A stretch of 64,000 bases of DNA from Adiantum capillus-veneris (Eukaryota; Streptophyta; Polypodiopsida; Polypodiales; Pteridaceae). Every line of letters starts with the position of its first letter. Position 1 is the stretch's first letter. Below the pieces are notes generated by a model, which did not search any database, was not told where the DNA came from, and worked only from the letters and a program-made list of their open reading frames with translations. Position numbers and translations under genes: made by a program. The stretch covers positions 106,990,554 through 107,054,553 of the forward strand of contig CM043949.1 of the NCBI GenBank assembly GCA_014529385.2. Direction: 5' to 3'. Positions 11,682 through 20,818 of this stretch are shown in pieces.

Positions 11682-12207
11682 TTATATTGGGATTGGGTCT
11701 TTATTGAATTTGAGTTCATTTGATTTTATGACTTGTAGATATTGGTTATATACATCACTCCATACAGAGGATTCTGTCAAATGTTGGTTTTCATTATTGA
11801 TCCAAGGAAGATATAGCAAGCATTGTTCCCTATAGTGATCTTGTGGGTTTTTAAGAATGTTATATTTTACGAATCGTATGATCTTAGCTTTACGCAATTG
11901 TTTGTATGTTGTTCCCTCTTGTTTAATTTTTGATGCATATTCAGTCAAACATAGATGATGGAGACTTTGTGGTCTTTCATCATGCTTATCAAGGGAAGAA
12001 CATGTTTGACTCAGATGAGTCTAGTTTTTGTAGAGTTGCTTTTCTTTTTAAAACTAATGCACGTTGATCACGAGGGTTAGTACTTATATATACAAAGTCA
12101 TGAGTTGTAATATGGAGTGGTAACGATAGTGCTATGTAAGATGCTTGTTGTGCGCTAATTTGTTGTGTGTGTAAGAATAGTGTTGCCGACCTTACGTAGT
12201 CGCTCAA
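11682..12207 (-). pseudogene. Helentron linker between Rep and helicase
   Basis: Two minus-strand frames (12207-11989 and 11948-11682) carry the stretch that lies between the Rep tyrosine motif and the helicase in Helitrons. Recognisable traits are TEYASKIKQE and a W-x-D-V-Y-x-Q-Y segment shortly before the helicase. A stop or frameshift at 11949-11988 interrupts it. It has no catalytic motif of its own. Confidence 0.65.
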
Positions 12208-14307
12208 TTGTTGTTGCGTTATTGGCTACACAAATATCAAATTGAGATTTTATTGCTCCTATCAATGTGTTGTCAATTTTTGTCATGTATGATGTGCAAT
12301 AACTTGTTGCACCATGTGCGTTCAAGACGAATTGAATATGTTTGCGTCCCATAGCGTTGCAATCGTGGGATTGAAATTGTTTGTATAAATGTCCTTCATA
12401 TTTCATTTCAAGAAGATTGTTGCTGTGGTGGATAGCGAGCTTCTTATTGCCGAAGTATATTCTTCGAGCGTCAAATGCAGGCTTTGCAGCCATTCCTCAA
12501 AGGAAACGGTGGTTTCAGTGGAAAGTGTATCAAGGCTATTCTTCATATTTCATTTCAAGAAGATTGTTGTTGTGGATAGCAAGCTTCTTATTGCCGAAGT
12601 ATATTCTTCGAGCGTCAAATGCAGGCTTTGCAGCCATTCCTCAAAGGAAACAGTGGTTTCAGTGGAAAGTGTATCAAGGCATTTAAAAGTTCTCTTACTT
12701 CTCATTCAATCTTCGTAGTCATTGGTAGTGGGTCTGAAAATGATAATGAATGGCATGGGGAATCTTGTAAAAGCAAAGCAACAACATTTGCCTTTCTTGA
12801 GGCAAGTTTTTCTATGACGATGTGTTTGTATTTCGTGAAGGTCCGATGGAAGCTTAGAGCTATCTGTACTTATGTACTTGTCCACAAATGTCGCAATAGT
12901 ATCATTTGTGTCGTGTTCGAATAAAGGAGCTTGTTCAACCCATAAAAGACCATGATCGTGCTGACTGCCCCGACTTTGGAACTCTGTCACAAAGAAATAA
13001 TCAAGCATTTTTCCACATATTGTGCTATCATGCAGTACTCTTTTCATGGCTGTGAAACGGGTAAGATAGAAGCGAGTTGTTGTTATTGGATCTACTCGCA
13101 TCAAGTGTTTATGGAAAGAGCTATCGCTTTCATTGGTATCTTGTTTAAGTGGGACTATCTGTTGCAAAGCATCAACAAAGGTTTTTTCAACGTTTTTCAG
13201 CTGAAGAGAATGTCACAAAGAAAGTTGGTGGCCCTAGTTGTCGAATCATAGCAAAAATCCTTTCTTTTTTAATTTTTCTTTATAATCCGACGAGGTACGA
13301 AGCACTTCGAAGTTTCTGTAGCCTAGTTTTGATGAGACTACTTTCTCTATGTTTATGTCTTGACAAACCTCTCCAGCACATAAGGTTGCTCCCTCAAGTT
13401 TTGCTTTGCGGAGGCGTATCCAAATGGAGGAAAGTATTTTTTTATGTGATTTTCACTGATTTGAAAAATAAAGTTTGATGTTGAGGGCGAAACGTCTATC
13501 TTTGTGCATTAGCTCCCATTTGGCTACTATTTGGTAATTTTTTTATATGTGTTGATGGTATTTTCTAGGCTCTCCAAAGAAGATCATAGGGAAACTAAGC
13601 TTCTTTCAAAACTCATCAGCAAATAAACCAAGTGGACTATTCCCCTCTGATGGTGCGACATGCAAATTTTATAGTTATAATCGACAACTTGCTTAGTAGT
13701 AGTGATGCTGTGTAGGAGAACATTAGTATCAATACTTTCCTCATCCTCCATCTCATATGTGATTGTGTCTAGGGGAAGTGATGATTGTGAGATTTTTTGA
13801 AAGTGTGCAAGCCATTTATCATTTATGGTTATGTTTTCCTTTTTATATAGAGAGCTATTAAGAAGAGCATGTGTGGCCTTTAGTGTCAATAACGGTCTAA
13901 CAAGCTAGCAATGTGTGTACTCAAGCTTGCGTTTGAGGCCTATCAAAACTAAAGCCTCATCTTGGATAAAGTGGGGAAGCACTTGCTGTGTTTTTTTTTA
14001 TGTTTGCAAGAACATTGACCACACTCCCTCGCAAACCATATTGGCCATCATAAGTTAGTTCTCGAATCTTTGCAAATGGTATGCGAATAGAAACCAAGAG
14101 CGCTTCGATATTGTTTAGTTGCATGATTGGCACCAGAGGCTCGTTAAAGCCTAATCTATGCAAGCTCTCAAACGGCACCTTGGATTTGTTTGATTTGTGC
14201 TTGCATGCACGACAACAAAATAGAGAGCAACATCTTTGTCGCTTTTCAACTCCAGTATGTAAGCAAAATGGAGGAGCGAATTGTGTGAGTTGTGAGCGAA
14301 AAAACAA
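12155..14307 (-). pseudogene. Helentron HUH-type Rep region
   Basis: Rolling-circle initiator region in several broken frames. 14307-13957 has a Cys-rich start and the Helitron-typical LNNIEALLVSIRIPFAKIREL followed by G-x-VVNV. 13167-12706 carries the HUH strand as EFQSRGSQHDHGLLW, with the metal-binding H-D-H, and a THRHRKTC motif. 12493-12155 carries the nicking-tyrosine motif SYCTSYMTKID, giving two tyrosines four residues apart and the conserved Lys. Frame breaks near 13900, 13580-13170 and 12500-12700 and an internal tandem duplication make it non-functional. The two-tyrosine arrangement and the sequence IQFVLNAHG fit the Helentron branch. Confidence 0.85.
12394..12680. repeat. 147-bp tandem duplication inside Rep
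   Basis: Two direct copies, 12394-12536 and 12541-12680, differ by a 3-bp deletion and a few substitutions. The period of 147 bp is a multiple of three, but each copy carries stop codons in the Rep frame. The near identity means the duplication is recent relative to the decay of the element. Confidence 0.95.
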
Positions 14308-14322
14308 TCAGCTACATTTTTC

Positions 14323-15176
14323 TCATGGATATGTAGGTGTGTCATTCATCCTCTTCAGAAATTTGTTCACAATCTTGGATTTTTGTTGTGGATGAATGGA
14401 AGGATGTTGCTTCAATGAGGCAATCTCTGTCATCTTTGTATGTCTCAGACACTTTAGTTTTATTGTGATTGTAGAGTGTGTATGGACACAAAGTGGTTCC
14501 TTTTCAATAAATAGATTCGTGATTTGAGTAGTTGGTTTATCCATGCTCTCTCTCCACAAGCGGGTTAATGCATCACACTCTCTGATTGTCCAATGGACAA
14601 GTTTACGACGTGATTGCGAAGTCGTGAAAGGATAATAGATTAAGCCCATAGTAGATGTATCTATAATTAGAAGTTCTTTTTTAAATTGCTGAATTGATTT
14701 TCCAACTACTTGTCGTTTGTTGTGTCCAGTCGTGACATGTGAAGGATTATGACAAGTGTCTTTTCGAATTTGTGAGCAAAAATATTGATGACTTCCATTG
14801 TGAGATTCATCGATGTTTTGCAAGTTTTGTATAAAGCATTCAATTGTGCAGCTCTTTCACTTGATGGCTCCAATTGTGATTCGAAGAACAATGAAGCTGA
14901 AGAGTGCGTGATAAAATTTGTTAAGTATTTCTCAAATAGGCATTGTGACATCATAAGCCTAAATGATTCAAAGCTTAAGTTTGTTTGTAGTACACTATGG
15001 AGTGCCAGAAACAATTGTTGATTAAAAGGACGTGTCTGCATAAATATCATTTCGACATCCACCTCTTTTGGAATATTCAAATCAGTAGGATTCTCCATGG
15101 CTATCGAAAATTGTGTGTGTGTTTGTTTGTTTGTTTCTATGTGTGTGTGTCTGTGTCTATACAGATATGTATGCAC
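14323..15176 (-). pseudogene. N-terminal region of the Helentron polyprotein
   Basis: Two overlapping minus-strand frames, 15176-14706 and 14823-14323, precede the recognised Rep region without another gene between. I recognise no domain in the first (about 150 residues). The second has a W-x(4)-C-D-A-L-T-R-L-W motif and a lysine-rich end. Attribution to the Helentron rests on position and orientation. The open frame begins close to GT/GA-rich simple sequence, so the true start is unknown. Confidence 0.5.
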
Positions 15177-15229
15177 ATATGGATGTGGGTATTTGTCTAT
15201 GTGTGTGTCTTTCTATCTGTGTGTGTGTA

Positions 15230-15395
15230 TGAGAGAGAGAGAGAGAGAGGAAGGGAGAGGAACAAACTAGTCAAATTCTTAGTGCAAATATAGGTGAAAA
15301 TATTGAACAACACAAACAAAGAATGGTGTATAGAGAGGAAGAGAGTAGTGTTCGTTGTTTTGCATGTGATTGATAGATAGAGAGAGGAATTGAGG

Positions 15396-15439
<44 letters not shown>
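15230..15439. repeat. (GA)n tracts flanking the Helentron 5' side
   Basis: Two (GA/AG)n runs, about 15230-15249 and 15399-15439, lie on either side of an AT-rich 150-bp stretch. No gene is seen between them. Confidence 0.9.
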
Positions 15440-15442
<3 letters not shown>

Positions 15443-16322
15443 ATTGATTGATTTATCGTCCACGTAGGTCATATATGACCCATGGGACCGTCACAAAAGA
15501 CATTACATCGACTCATTGCTTCTAAGTGAAGCCATCGGATACATATCAGTTAAGGACTGAGGGTCCAATCATCGGGGTAAAAGAAAAAAGAGGGAAAAAA
15601 GGAAACAAGATCTAGGGGGGGTTGGATAGAGCCTTTTTAGGGGTTCGAAATTCCTGAATGATGGCTTTACCACCTCGATAGACTGCCCATTTACCTTGCT
15701 TGCGAGCTTCGTGCATCTTCTTGAGCTCGCTCTTTTTTATCTTCAATTGATTTGTTGTCAGCTCCTCATTGATCCAAATCTTTGTCCCTTTGAGGAGTCG
15801 GGCTTGTCGTAGTAGCTGCATTTTATCCTCTCTGTCTTTAAAAGTGAGAAGACAGTGTTCGGGTGGCACTTGCCTGTGTGTGTCGTTGATCCAAGAAACC
15901 TTTTCAGGTTTGATGTTGATTGGTTGAAGGATGTCGTTGAGCTTGGTGATCCCTTCCTCGAGAGTGTCCTCAATGATGCACCATGGTGAGGGGAGCCCAC
16001 CAATTCGAACCTTGAGGGCATTTTCTTCTTGAAGTTTTTGTTCGCGGAACTCTGTTGTCACGCAAGTCTGTACTTTGGTAAATGTGGTCGTTTGGGCTTG
16101 GGTGACCTTTGATTCGACTTCTTTTACTTTGTTGGTGGCAAGCTCGACCATGGAGTCAAAACGTGCCTCAAGCTTGCTGATGCGAGCTTTGAGGTCGCGG
16201 TTCTCCTCCATTACTCGATCAAGGGCTACTTGGAGCTGTCCGATCTGAGTGAACTTGCTCGGGGCTGCTACGATTGCTGCGAAGCTTGGTCGGCTCTTTG
16301 CGAAGGGCTTAGGAGTGTTCAT
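15439..16322 (-). mobile_element. LINE-like retroposon carrying ORF1 only
   Basis: On the minus strand an ORF1-like coding region (16322-15612) is followed by about 150 bp of 3' UTR, a 14-bp palindrome GGTCATATATGACC at about 15465-15478, and then four tandem ATCA units at 15439-15454. Such short-unit tails are common at LINE and SINE 3' ends. No ORF2 (endonuclease and reverse transcriptase) lies between ORF1 and the tail, so this is a non-autonomous or internally deleted copy. The 5' end and target duplication were not found. Confidence 0.6.
15612..16322 (-). CDS. LINE ORF1-like nucleic-acid-binding protein, intact
   Basis: An uninterrupted 236-residue frame with an ATG start. Residues about 25-90 form a coiled coil (heptads through ENRDLKARISKLEARFDS). 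Residues about 105-175 contain KVRIGGLP, a DTLEEGITKLNDIL helix and HCLLTFKDREDKMQLLRQAR, an RRM-like arrangement as in L1-type ORF1 proteins. The end, GTKIWINEELTTNQLKIK followed by QGKWAVYRGGKAII, resembles the C-terminal module seen in many LINE ORF1 and related proteins. It probably forms homo-oligomers and binds RNA. It is the only transposon frame in this window without a disabling change, which suggests either recent insertion or selection. A domesticated host gene is an alternative. Confidence 0.7.
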   Translation of the reverse strand: MNTPKPFAKSRPSFAAIVAAPSKFTQIGQLQVALDRVMEENRDLKARISKLEARFDSMVELATNKVKEVESKVTQAQTTTFTKVQTCVTTEFREQKLQEENALKVRIGGLPSPWCIIEDTLEEGITKLNDILQPINIKPEKVSWINDTHRQVPPEHCLLTFKDREDKMQLLRQARLLKGTKIWINEELTTNQLKIKKSELKKMHEARKQGKWAVYRGGKAIIQEFRTPKKALSNPP

Positions 16323-16639
16323 TCTTGGAGTAGGTTGACTGCCGTGGGAACAAACCCTAGGCAGGGATTTGTTTGAATGAATTTAGGTGGTTCCAAGCAA
16401 AGCCCGGATCGGGACAGGCCAATAAGGCGAGTCGGGGTAGACAACGAGGCTGTACTTGCGGAAGAAGCAGGCTCGCCAGGGGAGAAGCAGGCTTGTCGAA
16501 GAAAGGGTTTGTGGAGATACACGCTCGCCAGGGGCAGGCTAGTTGCGGTCTTGCCGGGGGCAGGGCTGTGGCTTGACGCCTCCCCACAGGGCAGCCCCTC
16601 GCCCAGGGGGAGACACAGAGTGTGCAGGAGGACGACGAC

Positions 16640-16696
<57 letters not shown>

Positions 16697-16735
16697 TTTT
16701 GTGTATTTGTGTGTGCTTACTTGTATTTGTTTGTA

Positions 16736-16775
<40 letters not shown>

Positions 16776-16982
16776 AAATAGAGAAATATTTTGAGTTCTC
16801 AATGTAGGGAGGAAGCGAAGAATACTTAGCAGCACAACCACAATACTTAGGAGCACAACCAATAGTGTGCAAAAGCACGTTACAAAGTAGAGGATGGAAG
16901 CATTGCTTTTGTTTGAGGATGTAGTTAGAACAAGCAAGCAAAGTTAAGGGCAACTAATAATGAGATGTGAAGATTCATAACA
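16323..16982. repeat. GC-rich stretch with two long (AG)n runs
   Basis: 16323-16640 is GC-rich and may be the 5' UTR of the LINE-like ORF or separate DNA. Two (AG)n runs follow at 16642-16693 and 16738-16771. Open frames across them encode only Arg-Glu or Ser-Leu runs. From 16780 to 16982 there is the 3' flank of the RPA-like gene and no coding signal. Confidence 0.8.
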
Positions 16983-18812
16983 CTAAGGTTCAACTTGATG
17001 CGCCACGACATGGCCACTCGCATTGATTTTGAAGCGACCAAAGTGTGAGGTTGTTGCCAAGGTATCTCTTGCCTCAGAAACGGACTCAACATAAATTTGG
17101 TTGAGGGTTCTATCCAATGCAAGGACTAAATCCACTACTGCACCAATGACTTGCACGTCAAGGAGCTTTTTGTCTTTTGTTGCAATACGTGCTTCCAACT
17201 TTGGTGTCGTGATTATTGTGGTGTTGTTATTGCAAGATCCACAATAAGGTGCTTGCCTAAGTCTATACACTTTTGTGGATTTACAATTTGAACAATTCTT
17301 CTCTAGCAGCACATTGTTGAAGTTGATGAACTGAAGTGTGTCAACAACCTACACAAGATAACTATGTAAGAAAATGAGAGAAGTCACTTGTAATATATCA
17401 CTTTATCCTATATGAGCACACCTCATGGTAGCATCCCAAGTTTTCGGTTTGAGCTTGAAACACAGCAACAAGCTCATCTTTGAGGCGCGCACTACGAACT
17501 AGCACTAGAATTGTAACATCCAATATCGACAAGGTGTTGGGTCTGCCAAGGAATGCACCATTGTTTCTTGCAACGCACATTACAGGGCCATCAACAATCA
17601 TCTCTTGAAGCAACTGTTGGCCGTCATCTTTGCGAGAGAAGATTGAATATGCAAACCAAATCAAAAAGAGCATGAATGAATCATGGAAGATTTCAAATCA
17701 AAGATAAAAGATTAGAAAACAATAACAAGATAGTTGAATTTTTACAAATGCCCTATCTGATGGGAGAGGACCATCTGCAACCAAAAAGTCACCAACAGAC
17801 CCATCAAATCTTGACTGTGAGTTGTGCTTTTGTAGAATAACAAAAGCAAGTGTGCTCAATTGAGAACGTCCACTTGAAGATTGTTGCACACTTATGTCAT
17901 CAAGAAATGCACGTATCTTGCAATCAGGGACGAAGGTGAGAGACATTGGGAAAGGTCCCGCTCCGCTTACAACAGTTCTTGCATCAATGTACAAGGAATA
18001 CAGTGCTGACCCCCCATCTGCCCTGTTTTTACGTCTGACAACTGGGCTATCAATGTGAACAAAGTCACCTAGATGGAGCTTGTCGACATAGAGCTCTATG
18101 TACGCATCATTGACCACCATCATAATAATGTCGGTGCACTCTTCATCAACTAAGTCGACCTTCAAATAACGGTTGTATTTCAATTGGTCATGGCCAACTT
18201 TGTAGGTCCCATACACATTCAATATCTTGCCCTCAATACAGAATCGTAGGCTTGAGTCAGAGATATCAGTAATCAAGAATTGTGGGAGAAGACTTTGAGC
18301 AAATGGAACAATGGCTTGCTATCTAGTTGAGATGATTCACCGACTTCATATAGGCCAGAAGCTTGAACAAAAGGCTCAACTTCAATCGGGCTTGGATCAT
18401 TAGTAATGTTAAGAGGTACCTTCTCAATACGGTTTGGGACAATTATTGCTTGCAATGGGAGCGGAGGCTCAATAGACAAAGGCTCAATATGAAGAGGTCT
18501 TGCATCGTTCAATGCATGAGGTAAAACAGTTGTTTCAAGATATGCTTCCTTCTTGAAATTAATGGGCTCCACCGCAGCTTGCTTGCCTACATAATGCAAA
18601 AGATAGCAACATAAGCAAACACCTCTACGGGTTGATAAAATGGCTCTCAAACAAACACACTTTTGCAAAAATGAAGGCTCACATCCAGAGTTTACTAAGT
18701 CGTTCAAATGAAACAATGCGCGTGCAATAGGCTTGTGAGGCCTATGAAGCTCTTGCTTCGATCTTTGCGAGGCGGCAATGATGTGCATGCAGTTGGGGAT
18801 TTGTTGATACAT
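16983..18812 (-). CDS. RPA1-like single-strand DNA-binding protein, spliced
   Basis: Resembles the large subunit of replication protein A and the RPA-like proteins of plant Helitrons. Minus-strand exons are inferred. The region 18812 to about 18300 contains an acidic Pro-rich segment after an acceptor at 18587. About 18290-17746 is an OB fold with RFCIEGKILNVYGTYK and later FLDDI. 17627-17422 contains DGPVMCVARNNGAFLGRP. 17348-16983 is a zinc-ribbon OB fold with C-x2-C (NCSNC) and C-x2-C (YCGSC) pairs. The 73-bp intron 17421-17349 has GT-AG ends and matching phase. The junction between 17746 and 17627 does not keep phase with the sites I can see, and a frame change occurs near 18290, so the gene may be damaged. 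It shares orientation with the Helentron; an RPA gene as Helitron cargo is known in plants. Confidence 0.72.
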
Positions 18813-19033
18813 TTAGCACTCGAGATAGGAGTACCTTCTGTCAACCTCTAGAGCTCGGTACAAATGATAGCTAGAAAGGCAAGCACTCATTTGTGATAGA
18901 AATTGTTTAGTATGATAACCTTTTTGTATGATTACTACTTGGATATTAAAGCACATAGAAGGTAGAGAGGTGGGTAATCATATGAGAGTGGTGAATGTTC
19001 TTATGATACAGGTGTATGTGTGTCTGTGTGTCT

Positions 19034-19091
<58 letters not shown>

Positions 19092-20253
19092 CAATGGTTA
19101 TGTGGTGAGAATGAGCACATATTAAGCATCGTAAATGTCATGACACAGCACAAGGCAAGAACTCTTATATTCTTGCGTTATTTAATCCACAACATAGGAG
19201 TTTTAAGCCTTGTGCAAATGCAAATAGCTTAGTTATGATGCAACAAAGTTCCACACACAATATGATCACCACAACTTGTTCATAGATGGCCAATAGAATG
19301 CTAACGAGCACTCAAACATGCCAACAAAAGTGCATGCATGCCAAATGGAACAATCGATAGCAATACCATACACAATCCGTTGAGACCTAGACTATGCAAA
19401 CATGGCTTTGGACACTTTTGACACAAATGGAAAGGAGTGGATGTCGCCCAAATAGGGTCGCTTAAGAGTGGCATGCCAATTGGCTTGTTAAAAGCTAAGA
19501 AACATAAGAAACCCCTACATGTATTCGCAAACATGGAGAAGAGGGCATGCACCTACAAGATTGGTCTTTGAACCACATAGTAGAAGCATATTGCGTGCAC
19601 CTATAGGCGTGAAACCCTATGGTGGTGGAGAGAAGGCACGATGAGGGGACGGAAAATAAAGGCTAAGTGTGTTGTAAAATGTGCTTGTACATGAAATGGT
19701 CAATCCAAGCCACAACGCTCATGGCCTCAAACACACGAAATATCGCTATTGGCGTTGCTCCCCCTTGTTAGAGATGCGATGTACTTGATCGCTATTTTCA
19801 AAAGCAATAGATCCGTTGTTTTCTAAAAAGTCACTAAAAGCTAAGTCTTTCTTTACTTCTTGAGCTACATCAGCTGATTAGAGCAACGCTGCTATCGACC
19901 TATTGCCACATTTCGACTATCTTTTGTCGATGTGTGAGTCGCAATTTGAGGTGCTGTTTTTTTTTTTGCTAGCATTGCGGTGGGTCAAGACATAGCGCAA
20001 AAAAAACAAATGAGAGAGAAATCAAAGCAACAATAGAGAAGTGCATTCAAGGCTGGACACTATTTGATCCGACTGGAACGCTCCTTGCGAAGTTTCGGAG
20101 AGAAGGCCAATGTTTGAAATTGCCACTTCAAGCGTTGTGACAGCTAGATATAAAAAAGAACAACAACTCACCTCCTCACAACCAAAAAGTGAAGACCATG
20201 CAAGGATTCAACAATAGGACAACACAGCAACAAGAGAATGACCAAAACAAAGA
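18813..20253. other. No gene recognised; (AG)n at 19035-19089
   Basis: This stretch holds a 55-bp (AG)n run about 220 bp upstream of the RPA-like start. Otherwise it has no coding signal. The minus-strand frame at 19301-19552 shows no motif. It could include the promoter of the RPA-like gene or the 5' end of a Helitron, but no terminus was recognised. Confidence 0.6.
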
Positions 20254-20818
20254 TCAGATTTCCAAAATAGTAATCAAAATAAGCATCATCGAACAATGAT
20301 ATTCACCAAATTTCGGAATGAGTAGCACATTTGTAATACATCTCAGCAATAGATTTCGTGATACAAATTCCTTAATAGTTTGACCAAGCAAAATGAGAAC
20401 TACAGCAACCCAAAGGCCTTCAAAATCCATGATGTCAGCACCATCAAAATCTCCACTACTTATGTACCATTCTCGTCCTTCAACAACAAAAGAACTCCCA
20501 CTATCTTGTTTGGAAGCCATTGGAAAACAAAGGTAATTATACTTTTGAATATGCTCACAGTTTTTGAGATGCACAAAAACAGAACAACCCTTGCTCTTAT
20601 ACAATTTCATAAGAGGTCTTGCACTGTGGCATCCACTAAATCCTGAGTCTCCTTATTGTCCTGCTTGCTAGAAGCCCGAAACCAACACGTTTATGGATTG
20701 TAGTCGCATCACATTGAATGTGCAGCAACGCAGAAAAGAGAGCTATTTTCGGCTGCGAGCAGATTCCCATCAAGCATTGAATGCCCTGCAAGGCGCAACA
20801 TAGAGAAGAGCATCTCAC
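20254..20818 (-). other. Unrecognised sequence abutting truncated element B1
   Basis: Similarity between the two family B copies stops near 20818, so this side is foreign to B1. A minus-strand frame (20610-20254) contains SKQDSGSSFVVEGREWY and then SSGDFDGADIMDFEG, which looks like real coding sequence by composition, but I do not recognise the family. It may be an exon of a host gene interrupted by the B1 junction. Confidence 0.4.

Larger units (their letters stand above)
9403..15176 (-). mobile_element. Helentron-type Helitron (Rep-helicase-endonuclease), decayed
   Basis: A rolling-circle transposon coding region read from right to left. The domain order is: N-terminal region, a DUF6570-like region with Cys pairs, HUH Rep, the Rep tyrosine motif, Pif1-like helicase, and an apurinic-endonuclease-like (EEP) domain at the C-terminus. 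That last domain separates Helentrons (Helitron2) from the canonical plant Helitron1 group. Many frameshifts and stops show it is inactive. I could not define its termini: no clear TC start or CTRR end was recognised, and Helentron ends differ anyway. An RPA-like gene lies 1.8 kb upstream in the same orientation. Confidence 0.85.

Noticed and set aside
16543-16937. Open frames encoding long Arg-Glu or Ser-Leu runs (also at 7789-8061, 15197-15472, 18928-19232, 42481-42807 and 43145-43429)
   Set aside because: They are translations of (GA/CT)n microsatellites with no other conserved residues.
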